Position numbers and translations under genes: made by a program. Of a DNA stretch of 64,000 nucleotides, positions 8,182-17,897 are shown in pieces. The DNA is from Tenacibaculum mesophilum (lineage in GTDB: Bacteria > Bacteroidota > Bacteroidia > Flavobacteriales > Flavobacteriaceae): positions 920,001 to 984,000 of the forward strand of contig NZ_CP032544.1 in the NCBI RefSeq assembly GCF_003867075.1. Direction: 5' to 3'. The first letter of the stretch is position 1. Each line of letters opens with the position of its first letter. Under the pieces are notes generated by a model that saw nothing but the letters and a program-made list of their open reading frames with translations, made no database searches and was not told where the DNA came from.

Positions 8182-9792
8182 ATGCTATCAAAACAAGAAA
8201 AGTCTGCGTTAAGGAGTAGGTTGTTTCGTCACTTAGACGGAATTGTTACTTGTCCAGCAGCTTACACTTTACATGAAAAAGGAATTACTAACTACTTATT
8301 AAAGAAGAAATCTGTTAGTTTAAATGAAATTACTTCCGAATTTAACGCTAATGACGGTTATTTAAATGTGGCTTTAAGAACATTGTGTTCTCAAGGCTGG
8401 TTAACACAACATGTAGATAATACACATAACACTGTTCAGTTCGAAATCAATGAAGCTTCAGCTATAGCTTTTTCTTATTTTCACTTATATAAAGAAGCTT
8501 TTTTATTGTTGAAATTTTCAGAAAATTATAGCGCTCGAAAATTTGAAATTGAACCTTATGAGAAGCTTGAAAAGCTTTATAAAAACTTTACAAACAACTT
8601 CGGAATTAAAACTCCATCAACTTCTGAAGAAAAAGAAATTGTAGCTCAGATCCTTACACATATCGAAGGTATTATTGTTGGTCCAACAACAGTTTTATTA
8701 GGTATGAGCGGTATGTTTCATAAATACTTTATGCAAACAAAATTCAGTGCTGATGAGTTTCATAAAGACGCTGATAATTTTAGTCGGCTACTTGATTTAT
8801 TAACCAATCTAGGTTGGTTTTTCAAGACTAAAGACTCTTATGAGTTTACTGATGAAGGCTTATTTTTTGCTCGAAGAGCTAGTGCTTATGGAGTTACCGT
8901 ATCGTACATTCCTACACTCAGAAAACTAGACAAACTTATTTTCGGAAATCCTGATATTTTTAGAACTTCAGAAATTGGAAATGACGAAATTCATGTAGAT
9001 AGAGAAATGAATGTTTGGGGAAGTGGTGGCGCGCATTCTACCTACTTTAAAGTAATCGATGAGATTATTATTAACCTATTTAATAAACCTATCAACGAAC
9101 AACCTAAAGGTATTTTAGATGTTGGCTGTGGTAATGGTGCATTTTTAAAACATTTATTTAATGTAATTGAACATCAGACTAAAAGAGGTACTATGTTAGA
9201 GGATTATCCTCTATTACTTATTGGTGTCGATTATAACGAAGCTGCATTAAAAATCACTCGAAAAAACCTAGTACAAGCAGATATTTGGGCTAAAGTGATT
9301 TGGGGAGATATTGGAAATCCGAAAGCGTTATCAGAAGATTTACAAGATAAATACGGAATTAACCTTTCTGATTTATTAAACGTTCGTACCTTTTTAGATC
9401 ACAACAGAATTTGGCAAGAGCCTGCTCCTAATGATAATTCAACTATTACCAATTCAACTGGAGCTTATGCTTACAGAGGAAAACGTTTGAATAACAACTT
9501 GGTAGTAGAGTCTTTAAAACAGCATTTTACCAAGTGGAAACCGTTTATTAGTAAATTTGGCTTATTGCTAATTGAATTACACACATCAAAACCTGAGTTG
9601 GTTGCTAAAAATTTAGGAAAAACAGCGGCTACTGCCTATGATGCTACACATGGTTATTCTGATCAATACATTATTGAGCTTGATGAATACATGAATGCTA
9701 TGGAAGCTATTGGGTTGACTCATGATAAAAACACGTTTAGAAAATTTCCAAACTCGGAATTAGCTACAGTTTCTATAAATCTTTTTAAGTAA
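8182..9792 (+). CDS. Class I SAM-dependent methyltransferase, AprA/polyketide-associated type
   Basis: 536 residues. The N-terminal part (1-130) and a second segment (about 150-240) look like winged-helix/dimerisation modules of O-methyltransferase type (YLNVALRTLCSQGWLTQ; SRLLDLLTNLGWFF). A Rossmann methyltransferase domain follows, with the SAM motif ILDVGCGNGAFLKHLF near residue 311 and IGVDYNEAALKITRKNL near 350. Large proteins of this arrangement are annotated as AprA-related or polyketide methyltransferases, but many sit alone in flavobacteria and their substrate is unknown. No biosynthetic partner genes lie nearby. Ends in a bidirectional terminator. Confidence 0.75.
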   Translation: MLSKQEKSALRSRLFRHLDGIVTCPAAYTLHEKGITNYLLKKKSVSLNEITSEFNANDGYLNVALRTLCSQGWLTQHVDNTHNTVQFEINEASAIAFSYFHLYKEAFLLLKFSENYSARKFEIEPYEKLEKLYKNFTNNFGIKTPSTSEEKEIVAQILTHIEGIIVGPTTVLLGMSGMFHKYFMQTKFSADEFHKDADNFSRLLDLLTNLGWFFKTKDSYEFTDEGLFFARRASAYGVTVSYIPTLRKLDKLIFGNPDIFRTSEIGNDEIHVDREMNVWGSGGAHSTYFKVIDEIIINLFNKPINEQPKGILDVGCGNGAFLKHLFNVIEHQTKRGTMLEDYPLLLIGVDYNEAALKITRKNLVQADIWAKVIWGDIGNPKALSEDLQDKYGINLSDLLNVRTFLDHNRIWQEPAPNDNSTITNSTGAYAYRGKRLNNNLVVESLKQHFTKWKPFISKFGLLLIELHTSKPELVAKNLGKTAATAYDATHGYSDQYIIELDEYMNAMEAIGLTHDKNTFRKFPNSELATVSINLFK

Positions 9793-9825
9793 AAAAGCTA
9801 GAGTAGTTAAACTACTCTAGCTTTT
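9793..9825. terminator. Bidirectional intrinsic terminator
   Basis: 14-bp perfect stem AAAAGCTAGAGTAG / CTACTCTAGCTTTT with a 5-base loop. It sits between the convergent methyltransferase and lipoprotein genes. Confidence 0.88.
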
Positions 9826-9847
9826 ATAAAAGATAAGTTCAATTTAT

Positions 9848-10525
9848 CTAAATGTTAAACTGGAATTCCTTATAAATAGACGATGAGTTTCCATTTTTAT
9901 CTAAGACCACAACCATTAAAAAATAAGTCGTGTTATAATCAATACTTTGTTTTTCAATAAAAGTACTTTCTGTTTCTTTTATCAATTCAACTGTATCTTT
10001 TGACTCCCCTAAATATACTTTGTATTTTAAAATGTCATTATCAAGATCAGATGCTTCCCAACTGATATTAATCGTACCATCTTTATTATCTTCTAATGTT
10101 ATACTCGCAGGAAATGGAGCATGATTAGAAACAGAAACTCCTTCTGTATAAAAATTCCAAGCACTATTACTCTGTTTTCCTTTATTTTGTATAATAGCAG
10201 TTACATTCCAAGAAAATTTTGTTGCTTTTGGCAAAATAACACTCATAGAATTAGTGTTAGTCATCTTTTCAATTCTATTTCCACTTTCAGTGTTAGTAAG
10301 TACCACTTCATAAGATATAGCATTTGTAGAATTACTCCATTTTAAAGGAATAGAAACTTCGGTATCAGATACTTCAGTTCCTTCTGTACAAAGCGTATTA
10401 TTTTCAGGAAAAACTAACTCAAAAGCCCCTAATTCTGGTTCTGATGGTACTGGATCTTCACTTCCCCCTCCTCCACAAGAAATTAAAATTAATTGTATAA
10501 ATAGTATAAATATTAGTTTTCTCAT
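9848..10525 (-). CDS. Surface lipoprotein with fibronectin III-like domain(s)
   Basis: 225 residues. The signal peptide ends in the lipobox LISCGGGG (Cys near residue 17). The acidic/Ser residues after it (GSEDPVPSEPE) resemble the lipoprotein export signal that sends Bacteroidetes lipoproteins to the surface. Two beta-sandwich repeats follow: about 35-130 (SYEVVLTNTES) and 135-225 (PFPASITLEDNKDGTINISWEASDLDNDILKYKVYLG), the second clearly FN3-like. Its ATG overlaps the stop of the upstream LRR gene (ATGA), so the two are translationally coupled and probably work together at the cell surface. Function unknown. Confidence 0.75.
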   Translation of the reverse strand: MRKLIFILFIQLILISCGGGGSEDPVPSEPELGAFELVFPENNTLCTEGTEVSDTEVSIPLKWSNSTNAISYEVVLTNTESGNRIEKMTNTNSMSVILPKATKFSWNVTAIIQNKGKQSNSAWNFYTEGVSVSNHAPFPASITLEDNKDGTINISWEASDLDNDILKYKVYLGESKDTVELIKETESTFIEKQSIDYNTTYFLMVVVLDKNGNSSSIYKEFQFNI

Positions 10526-13500
10526 TTTTTGAATATTTTTGTGTTAACGGTTTGTGTTGAAGTAGTAACTGTTACAAGATACATTCCTGTAGCTAGAGTA
10601 TCCATTGGTAATCTAGCTCCTCCATTATAAACATCAAGCTTAGCTGATAACACAGTAGCTCCCTCAAGGCTTCTTACGGCTACTATGGCAGAATTACCTG
10701 TAACACCAGAAATGTTTAGGTAATTTGTAACTGGAATAGGGTACAATGTAATACTTTTAACTGTAACGCTCTTGTTATAAACACCTTGACATGGTTTATT
10801 TGTTGTTATCTCTACAGAATTATTTCCATTATTTAGATTAACTGTTATTTCTCGTTCACCAGTATCTTTAAAAGTATACAAATACTCTTTATTATTAATT
10901 GTTACTTTATAGTTTTCACTACCTGATACTTGATAAGTAAGTGAAGTGCCTTTTAAACTCGCTTGAGAAACTTTTAAGGCTACTGGAGCACTAACCATTA
11001 CATTATAACATTGGCTGAAACTAGGTAACTCTGACGCAGTAACACATATTTCATAACTTCCTACAGGTAACTCTGTAATTTCTAATCCAGAAGTATAGTT
11101 TACATTTTCAAAAGTTTTATTTATTACACCTTGTCCTACCAAAATTACTTTATAAATATAATTCTTTTTAAATGAAAGGTTTACAATACCGTTACTTTTA
11201 TCTGGACAAGTGGTACTGCTTACCATGACCTGAATATCACTAGGCACTATATCAATTAATTGGTATTGAGCACAACCATTAACATCAACAATGCTTCCTT
11301 CACTTGTATTAGGACATTGATCAACATTATTGAATACACCATCATTATCATCATCTAATTGACTCTCCGAACATCCGTCTACATTTACCGGTTCTCCTGT
11401 TGGAGTATTAGGGCATAAATCTTTGTCATTATTTATTCCATCATTATCATCATCTAACTGACTTTCGGAACATCCATTAGAGTTTACCGACTCTCCTGCT
11501 GGGGTATTTAGACATAAATCATCTACATCCTTTATTCCATCACCATCTAAATCTGATGGATCCACATTTAATATTATTCTGTTTTTCGTCAATTTTAAGT
11601 CAGTAATAAGACTATTACTAATAACACAATCATAAACACCCTTATCAGTTAATTTTAAACTCTCAATAACATACTCTCTGCTTTTAGCACCATTAATATC
11701 TACCCCATCTTTACGCCATTGATAAGTATTGTTAGTACTTTTAGTAGCTTCAACAGTTAATCTAACTTCATCTTCTTCTATTACTGTAATTATTTCTTCC
11801 GTATCAATATTCGACTGAGGTTGGTAAAAGAAACCAAATAATGTTTTATAAGTATTAAATTCATTTTCAAAATCTTCAAAAACGAATTGATTATCTTGAA
11901 TATCCAAAATTTGTAATTTAGTCAAACTCGTAAGATCTGGAATAACTCCTGATAATTTGTTTCCTCCTAATTCTAGTAATTGTAAATTACTAAAAGTATT
12001 AATAAATTGAGGTATTTGACCAGTAAGCTTATTTCTAGAAAAATCTAGAGAATAAAGAGCTGTTAATTTAGAAAAAGAAGCAGGTATTTCTCCTTCTATA
12101 TTCCCATATATTCTTAAACTTTTTAGTTTGATTAAATCCCCTATTGAAGCAGGCATTAATCCAGTCAAAGGTATATTAAATGAGAGGCTTTCTAGATTAA
12201 CAAGCGCTCCAATTTCATCTGGTATACTACCTGACATTTTATAAGCTCTAATACTTAATTCTTTTAGTTTAGTCAAATTACTTATTGTCGTAGGTATACT
12301 TCCTGTTAATTCATTATTAAATAAAGTCAACCTTTCTAAATTGGTTAAATCTAATATATTTTCTGGAAAATCACCTTCAGAAGAAAGATCCACATTACTT
12401 AAATATAGAGATGTAAGATTTATAAGCTCCGATAAATCATCAGGAAAATCCAATGTAAGCATGTTTCCATGACCATCAATTTTAACATTTTTTAATGATA
12501 TTATATTAAAAAGACAACTTGGTATAACACCAGTTAAGTTAAGTTGATCTATATTTATCTCTTCAATCTTCGTAAGATTACATAAACTAGAAGGAATGCT
12601 TCCTGTGAGCCCATTACTAGTAGAACCTAACCCTAAAAGCGTTAATTTTCTAAGTTCTGTTAGATTTCCAAGATCATCTGGTAAAGTCCCATTAAGCTTT
12701 CTATACCTAATATCTAATTCTGTAACTCTACCAACTGTATTTACTGTAACTCCTTCCCAAGTACTTATATCTGCATTGAGATCCCAAGGATTTGTCCAAT
12801 TTGCCCCATCAGTAGCATTATAAAATGCTATAAGGGCATTTTTATCATGTATTACACCTTTAGATTTAACTTTTAATGTTATTTCATTTTTCAATAATAT
12901 TAAGTCGGTAATAATACTATTTTTTATAACACAATCATATACTCCATTATCATTAAAACCTAAATTATTTATTGTATAAGAACGATTCGTTGCTCCATTA
13001 ATTTCAACACCATCTTTACGCCATTGATATGAATTATTAGTACTATTGGTTGCTTCTGCAATTAAAGTAATAGATTCTTCTTCTATTACCGTAATATTTT
13101 GCTCTTCATCTATTTTAAGTTGTGGTTGGTAAGAAAAAATATATGGTATTTGATTTTTGTAGTTTGTATATTCATTTTCAAAATCTTTGAAAACAAATTT
13201 ATTATTATCAAACTCTAAGTTCTGTAAATTTGTTAATGTTGTAAAATCAGGAATAGTTCCTGACAAGTTATTATGACTGAAATCTAAACTTGTTAAAGTA
13301 TTAAAAGTATTAATATAAGAAGGGATATGACCCGTTAGTTTATTTCTAGAAAGATCCAGAGCACGAAGAGATGTTAATTTTGAAAAAGAAGATGGTATTT
13401 CACCTTCAATATTTGTTGATACTATTGTTAAACTATTCAACTTAGTTAAATCACCTATTGAAGAAGGTATCACTCCAGTTAACGCCCCACTATGTCTAAG

Positions 13501-15060
13501 TGAAAGCTCTGTTAAATTACTAAGTAGCCCTATCTGTTCAGGTATGTTTCCAGTTAATCTAGTAATATAAAGAGATAATTTTTCTAAATTGGTTAAATCT
13601 AAAATACTCATTGGAAATCCTCCATTAGATGAAAGATCTATTCGACTCAAACTTAGAGTTGTAAGATTTGTAAGGTTTGATAAATCATCAGGAAAATCTA
13701 GAGTTAATAAAGGACTATTACCTATTAAATATACACTTCTCAATGATGCTATAGTAAAAAGACAACTCGGTACTGCTCCTGTCAATCCTGGCATATCTAT
13801 TATAACATCTTCAACTTTTACAAGGTTACAAATACTATCAGGAATACTACCTCTCACACTACTAGAAGAACCTTCATTAAGATGTAATTTGATCAATTCT
13901 GTTAGGTTTCCTAATTCATTTGGTAATTCTCCATTAAGTTTTCTATAATTAAGTGATAAACTTGTTACTCTTCCTAAGGAATTTACCGTTACTCCTTCCC
14001 AAGAATTCATAGCTTCATTAAGATTCCATGAGTCTGTCCAATTTGCGCCATCAGTAGCATCATATAACGATATAAGAGCATTTCTATCGTTTATAGCTCC
14101 AATTGTATTGTAATTAATAATGTTTCTCTTTAAAGTAAGGTTTGGTACATTGGCATTCTTTACTTCACAGTAATACACACCTGCATCAGTTAAAGTTGAT
14201 CCTGTAATTTGATAGGTAGGATTAGTAGCTCCTCCAATTGGAACATCATTTTTATACCACTGATAGGTATTATTAGCGCTTGTTAACCCTGTAATTGAAA
14301 AACTAATATTTTCTCCTACATTTAATTCAATTGTTTCTATTTCACTAACTCTATTTTGAGGACTATAGGTAAATGTAGCAACATTATCTTCTAAAACTTT
14401 AGCTATATTGTCAAAAGATGGAACTCTTTCAAACACAGAAAAATTAATATTGTTATTACTGATATCTAAAGTGTTTATTCTGAATAAAGAAACATTAGTA
14501 TAATCTGGTAAATCTGTTAATAGGTTATTAGATACAAAAACTTCACCTACGTTTGCAATTGATTCTCCAATCTCCACTGGTAACTTACCTGTCAATTTAT
14601 TATAGCTTAAATTGATTTCAACAAAATGTCTCTCATTAAGCGTAAAAAGCTCTACAGGTATATTCCCTGTTAATTGGTTATTTTGAAGGTATAAATAATT
14701 AAGATCTTTTGCATTCCCCAAAGCACTAGGAATAGCACTAGTCAAGTTATTATTTGAAAGATTTAGTGTATTTAAGCTTTTTAAGTTACCTAAATCAGCA
14801 GGTATAGATCCACTTAAATTATTATTTAAAAGATTTATCTCATCCACATGTCTTTCGGCTCCTGAAGCACCAAAAACAACACTGGTAACCACTCCATACC
14901 AATTCTGTGGAGAGTCATTCAAATCCCATTTGTTTGTCCAATTTGCTCCATCTGTAGCATTATAAAGCGCTATTAAAGCATCTTTATCACTTTGAGAAAT
15001 TTCTTGAGCATTTACATATACGCCAAAAAGGACTAGCGTAAAAAGTAGTAGTCTTTTCAT
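10522..15060 (-). CDS. Giant secreted LRR/Ig-like/TSP3 protein with T9SS sorting domain
   Basis: 1512 residues. The signal peptide is 1-18 (LVLFGVYVNAQ). Three copies of one module follow. Each starts with an LRR N-cap of the type DKDALIALYNATDGANWT...W, then leucine-rich repeats (LxxLxLxxNxLxGxIP, the plant/Bacteroidetes type), then an Ig-like domain (SFSITG...YQWYKNDVPIGGA; TYQWRKDGVDINGA). Approximate spans are 20-315, 325-740 and 745-1155. Module 1 is about 345 bases shorter at the DNA level. Next come three Ca-binding thrombospondin type 3 repeats (about 1160-1260, DLDGDGIKDVDDLC, DDDNDGINNDKDLCPNTP), a beta-rich region with paired Cys, and a T9SS sorting domain (about 1430-1512, LYPIPVTNYLNISG ... 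GMYLVTV). Probable adhesin or binding protein at the cell surface. Repeats like these expand and contract by recombination. Confidence 0.88.
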   Translation of the reverse strand: MKRLLLFTLVLFGVYVNAQEISQSDKDALIALYNATDGANWTNKWDLNDSPQNWYGVVTSVVFGASGAERHVDEINLLNNNLSGSIPADLGNLKSLNTLNLSNNNLTSAIPSALGNAKDLNYLYLQNNQLTGNIPVELFTLNERHFVEINLSYNKLTGKLPVEIGESIANVGEVFVSNNLLTDLPDYTNVSLFRINTLDISNNNINFSVFERVPSFDNIAKVLEDNVATFTYSPQNRVSEIETIELNVGENISFSITGLTSANNTYQWYKNDVPIGGATNPTYQITGSTLTDAGVYYCEVKNANVPNLTLKRNIINYNTIGAINDRNALISLYDATDGANWTDSWNLNEAMNSWEGVTVNSLGRVTSLSLNYRKLNGELPNELGNLTELIKLHLNEGSSSSVRGSIPDSICNLVKVEDVIIDMPGLTGAVPSCLFTIASLRSVYLIGNSPLLTLDFPDDLSNLTNLTTLSLSRIDLSSNGGFPMSILDLTNLEKLSLYITRLTGNIPEQIGLLSNLTELSLRHSGALTGVIPSSIGDLTKLNSLTIVSTNIEGEIPSSFSKLTSLRALDLSRNKLTGHIPSYINTFNTLTSLDFSHNNLSGTIPDFTTLTNLQNLEFDNNKFVFKDFENEYTNYKNQIPYIFSYQPQLKIDEEQNITVIEEESITLIAEATNSTNNSYQWRKDGVEINGATNRSYTINNLGFNDNGVYDCVIKNSIITDLILLKNEITLKVKSKGVIHDKNALIAFYNATDGANWTNPWDLNADISTWEGVTVNTVGRVTELDIRYRKLNGTLPDDLGNLTELRKLTLLGLGSTSNGLTGSIPSSLCNLTKIEEINIDQLNLTGVIPSCLFNIISLKNVKIDGHGNMLTLDFPDDLSELINLTSLYLSNVDLSSEGDFPENILDLTNLERLTLFNNELTGSIPTTISNLTKLKELSIRAYKMSGSIPDEIGALVNLESLSFNIPLTGLMPASIGDLIKLKSLRIYGNIEGEIPASFSKLTALYSLDFSRNKLTGQIPQFINTFSNLQLLELGGNKLSGVIPDLTSLTKLQILDIQDNQFVFEDFENEFNTYKTLFGFFYQPQSNIDTEEIITVIEEDEVRLTVEATKSTNNTYQWRKDGVDINGAKSREYVIESLKLTDKGVYDCVISNSLITDLKLTKNRIILNVDPSDLDGDGIKDVDDLCLNTPAGESVNSNGCSESQLDDDNDGINNDKDLCPNTPTGEPVNVDGCSESQLDDDNDGVFNNVDQCPNTSEGSIVDVNGCAQYQLIDIVPSDIQVMVSSTTCPDKSNGIVNLSFKKNYIYKVILVGQGVINKTFENVNYTSGLEITELPVGSYEICVTASELPSFSQCYNVMVSAPVALKVSQASLKGTSLTYQVSGSENYKVTINNKEYLYTFKDTGEREITVNLNNGNNSVEITTNKPCQGVYNKSVTVKSITLYPIPVTNYLNISGVTGNSAIVAVRSLEGATVLSAKLDVYNGGARLPMDTLATGMYLVTVTTSTQTVNTKIFKK

Positions 15061-15083
15061 ATAATTTTTTTAATATTCAGCGT

Positions 15084-15117
15084 CAAAAGTAATTAAAGTT
15101 ACCTCAATCACAAAAAA
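15084..15117 (-). promoter_or_regulatory. Promoter of the LRR gene (TTG-N19-TAnnTTTG)
   Basis: On the minus strand TACTTTTG (15091-15084) is preceded by TTTTTTG (15117-15111) with exactly 19 bases between, matching the Bacteroidetes -33/-7 consensus. The ATG follows 23 bases after the -7 box. Confidence 0.75.
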
Positions 15118-15174
15118 TTACTTTCCATTTAGTTTGTACTTACTTAGAAATCTATTTTTATCAGTCTTTTTAAA

Positions 15175-15206
15175 TAGAAAAGCGGGGTTTAAACCTCGCT
15201 TTTCTA
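15175..15206 (-). terminator. Terminator-like hairpin after the PIG-L gene
   Basis: Arms TAGAAAAGCG / CGCTTTTCTA, extended inward to GGTTTAAACC with one mismatch. It lies just past the stop of the minus-strand PIG-L gene. The downstream T-run is short, so strength is uncertain. Confidence 0.65.
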
Positions 15207-15232
15207 TAATTTATATGACTCTTTTCAATATT

Positions 15233-17734
15233 CTATTTCTCCACGGTATTTTCTTTTACCGATAATAAGTTTGCAAATAACTTATAAGCTCCTGAAACTC
15301 CTGCTGGAAGCTCTCTAAAGAAGCTTAACCCTGTATAGATATAGTTTCCTTTACCATATTTAGCAACTAACAAACTTCCTTTTTTTACTGACTCCCCTTT
15401 ATCATGCATAGATAATATCGAAGTGTATTCTTTACTCCATTTGTTAGGAAAATATAAGCCTCGTTCTTGTACCCAACCATCAAAATCAGCTTCAGTAATT
15501 TTGTTTGGGTAATTTAAAATAGAATGTTCTTTAGCTAACAAGGTTACTTTAGAATGTTCGTCTGTTACTCTATCGCGTGATAATTGTAATTCATACGGCG
15601 CTTGTACATCTACTCCTCTATTCGTGTTGTATTGCACTATTAAATTTCCACCATTTTTTACATATTCTAACAAGTATTTTTGCTTAAACTGCAATTCTTT
15701 TATAGTGTTATATGCCCTAATACCAACAACAACTGCGTCAAATTGCTCTAAATTTCCATTAATCTCATTTACATTCAACTCTGTTACCTCATAGCCAATT
15801 TGTTGTAAACTTTCTGGAATAGCATCTCCTGAACCTTGTATATACCCTATTCTTGTACCGTTCTTTTTTATATCCATACGTACAACTTTTGCTTGTGATG
15901 GTAATAATACTGACTGTTTAGGAATATGACTATAATTAATTTCTATCAATTCTTTATCATAACTTTTACCTTCAACTTTTGCTATAGCTTTTAAAACTCC
16001 TTCTGATTCATTTTGTGTTGGAGTAACCATAAAGTCAATCAACTGAATATCTCCCTTTTGGTCTATAGAAAATTTTGCTTCGTTTGGAGTAACTTTCCAC
16101 CCTTTTGGTGCTTTTAGAGTAACTATTCCATTTGTATTTTTCGCTCCAGAACGAACTTCTACAGTTACTTTTTGAGATTTTTCTGAAGAAAAAACAAGTA
16201 CCTTATTCAATAGCTTTGTTGTTACTTTCGGTAACACCTCAAAAGGTTCATAAATTTCTCCTTTATCTCTTTTAGCGTATCTATGTACCACTGGAATTGT
16301 AAATGCAATTGGTTGGTCTTCAATTACAATATTGTATTGAATTTGAATTGGCCTTAAAGACTCTGGATTACCTATTAATTTTTGATCGTTTACTTTGTAC
16401 ATTCCCAAATCCCACTGAGTAGCTAACCAATATGGCGAAGAGTAAGAAACATCTTTAGCGATATTGATTTTACTTTTAAAGTTTTGTTTACTATTGGGTG
16501 CTAAATCCAATTCTTTTTTGATGTTTTTCCCTTCAGGAAGGATAGTAATTGATGACAACTCCATAGAAATGAAACTTCTATTTAGTGCTTCAAAATTTAC
16601 ATTAATTGTACTGCTTGGAATTGAACTAGAACTTTCTGCCGAGGCTTCTAGATATAAACCTGCACAAGCTTTGATAATTTCATTCAATTCTTTAGTTTTA
16701 ATAGCTCTCCAATGTGAATCTTTTAGTTGTCTTACCTTCTTATAGGCTTCCAATAGGTCTGGTAGATGTTTTGATGGATTTACAAAATCAAAATTTTGTT
16801 CAATATCATATAAAATATCTCCTATTTCTCCTCCGCCTTCTACTCTATTCCATGTTGTATTTATTCCTGAAAAAATATCTTTTTTGTCTTTAGGAAATTC
16901 TCCTTTTAAAAACTCTACATATTCTGTTTGACTTCCTCTAGTGGTTAACCTTCCAAACCCTTGGCATAAATGTTGACTGCTTGCTATTGCTGCTACTTCA
17001 TTATTAGACAATCCTTTTAAAGGGTAGTACGTTCCTATATCAAAGCTTAACATATTACTTTTGTCTGCTTTTTCAAAAGCTTCTTCACTTCCGTAAAACC
17101 ACCAAGAAGTATTAAAAAACAACCTATTAGGCCTCCATGTATCTGTATCCTTTAATTGCTCAGGGTATTTTGATTTATCATTAGCTAAATCAAAAGCTTC
17201 AACACTTAACATCGCTGATGAAGTATGGTGACCATGCGTTGTTCCTGGTGTTCTATGATTAAAACGATTGATAATCACATCGGGTTTGAAAGTACGAATT
17301 GCCCAAACTACATCGGCTAAAACTTTATCTTTATCCCAAATTTTTAACGTTTCATCAGGGTGTTTTGAATATCCAAAATCATTAGCTCTAGAAAAACGTT
17401 GTTCTCCTCCATCTACATTTCTTGCAGCTAACAGCTCTTGAGTACGAATAACTCCCAAAAGTTCACGCATTTCAGGACCTATTAAATTTTGCCCTCCATC
17501 TCCACGGGTTAACGACAAATATCCTGTTCTTGCCTTTTCATGATTAGATAAATATGCGATCAAACGAGTATTTTCATCATCAGGATGCGCAGCGATGTAT
17601 AATGCAGAGCCTAAAAAGTTTAATTTTTGAACTTTCTCGTAAATCTGATTTGAAGTAAGTTTTTGTGGTTTTTGTGCGCTTATTGTTAGTGAAATCAATA
17701 AAAAAGATAGTAATAAAAGTACTTTTTTGTGCAT
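15233..17734 (-). CDS. Secreted PIG-L/LmbE family deacetylase, large two-part form
   Basis: 833 residues with a signal peptide (1-20, LLISLTISAQ). The LmbE zinc motif AAHPDDENTR lies near residues 48-57, and the second metal site is the THGHHTSSAM stretch near 170. PIG-L enzymes remove acetyl groups from N-acetylglucosamine-type substrates. The remaining 500 residues are beta-rich: an NEW3-like region around 490-600 and a GATase-like/ThuA-like C-terminal domain (VVVGIRAYNT, GGNLIVQYNTN) to the end. This long form is common in Bacteroidetes and is likely periplasmic or outer-surface. It has its own promoter and terminator, so probably acts alone. The exact sugar substrate is unknown. Confidence 0.83.
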   Translation of the reverse strand: MHKKVLLLLSFLLISLTISAQKPQKLTSNQIYEKVQKLNFLGSALYIAAHPDDENTRLIAYLSNHEKARTGYLSLTRGDGGQNLIGPEMRELLGVIRTQELLAARNVDGGEQRFSRANDFGYSKHPDETLKIWDKDKVLADVVWAIRTFKPDVIINRFNHRTPGTTHGHHTSSAMLSVEAFDLANDKSKYPEQLKDTDTWRPNRLFFNTSWWFYGSEEAFEKADKSNMLSFDIGTYYPLKGLSNNEVAAIASSQHLCQGFGRLTTRGSQTEYVEFLKGEFPKDKKDIFSGINTTWNRVEGGGEIGDILYDIEQNFDFVNPSKHLPDLLEAYKKVRQLKDSHWRAIKTKELNEIIKACAGLYLEASAESSSSIPSSTINVNFEALNRSFISMELSSITILPEGKNIKKELDLAPNSKQNFKSKINIAKDVSYSSPYWLATQWDLGMYKVNDQKLIGNPESLRPIQIQYNIVIEDQPIAFTIPVVHRYAKRDKGEIYEPFEVLPKVTTKLLNKVLVFSSEKSQKVTVEVRSGAKNTNGIVTLKAPKGWKVTPNEAKFSIDQKGDIQLIDFMVTPTQNESEGVLKAIAKVEGKSYDKELIEINYSHIPKQSVLLPSQAKVVRMDIKKNGTRIGYIQGSGDAIPESLQQIGYEVTELNVNEINGNLEQFDAVVVGIRAYNTIKELQFKQKYLLEYVKNGGNLIVQYNTNRGVDVQAPYELQLSRDRVTDEHSKVTLLAKEHSILNYPNKITEADFDGWVQERGLYFPNKWSKEYTSILSMHDKGESVKKGSLLVAKYGKGNYIYTGLSFFRELPAGVSGAYKLFANLLSVKENTVEK

Positions 17735-17756
17735 TTTTAATAGTTTGAATACTACA

Positions 17757-17764
17757 CAAATGTA
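17757..17764 (-). promoter_or_regulatory. -7 element for the PIG-L gene
   Basis: TACATTTG on the minus strand matches TAnnTTTG; it is 23 bases before the ATG at 17734. Confidence 0.5.
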
Positions 17765-17840
17765 ACTTTTTTAACTAAAGTATAAAGCACATTAACAAAA
17801 TGCTAACATATTGGAAAGTAACATCTATATGTTAAGCAAT

Positions 17841-17879
17841 AAAAAAACTCAAACTTCACTTGAAGTTTGAGTTTTTTTT
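17841..17879 (-). terminator. Intrinsic terminator of the small lipoprotein gene
   Basis: Stem AAACTCAAACTTC / GAAGTTTGAGTTT with a 4-base loop, flanked by A7 and T8 tracts. It sits 19 bases past the stop at 17898. Confidence 0.9.
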
Positions 17880-17897
17880 GCCTTTTAAAAATATGTT

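Noticed and set aside
11330..11530. Short regularly spaced repeats suggesting a CRISPR array
   Set aside because: The repeats encode calcium-binding TSP3 units inside an open reading frame and have no conserved palindromic repeat with unique spacers.
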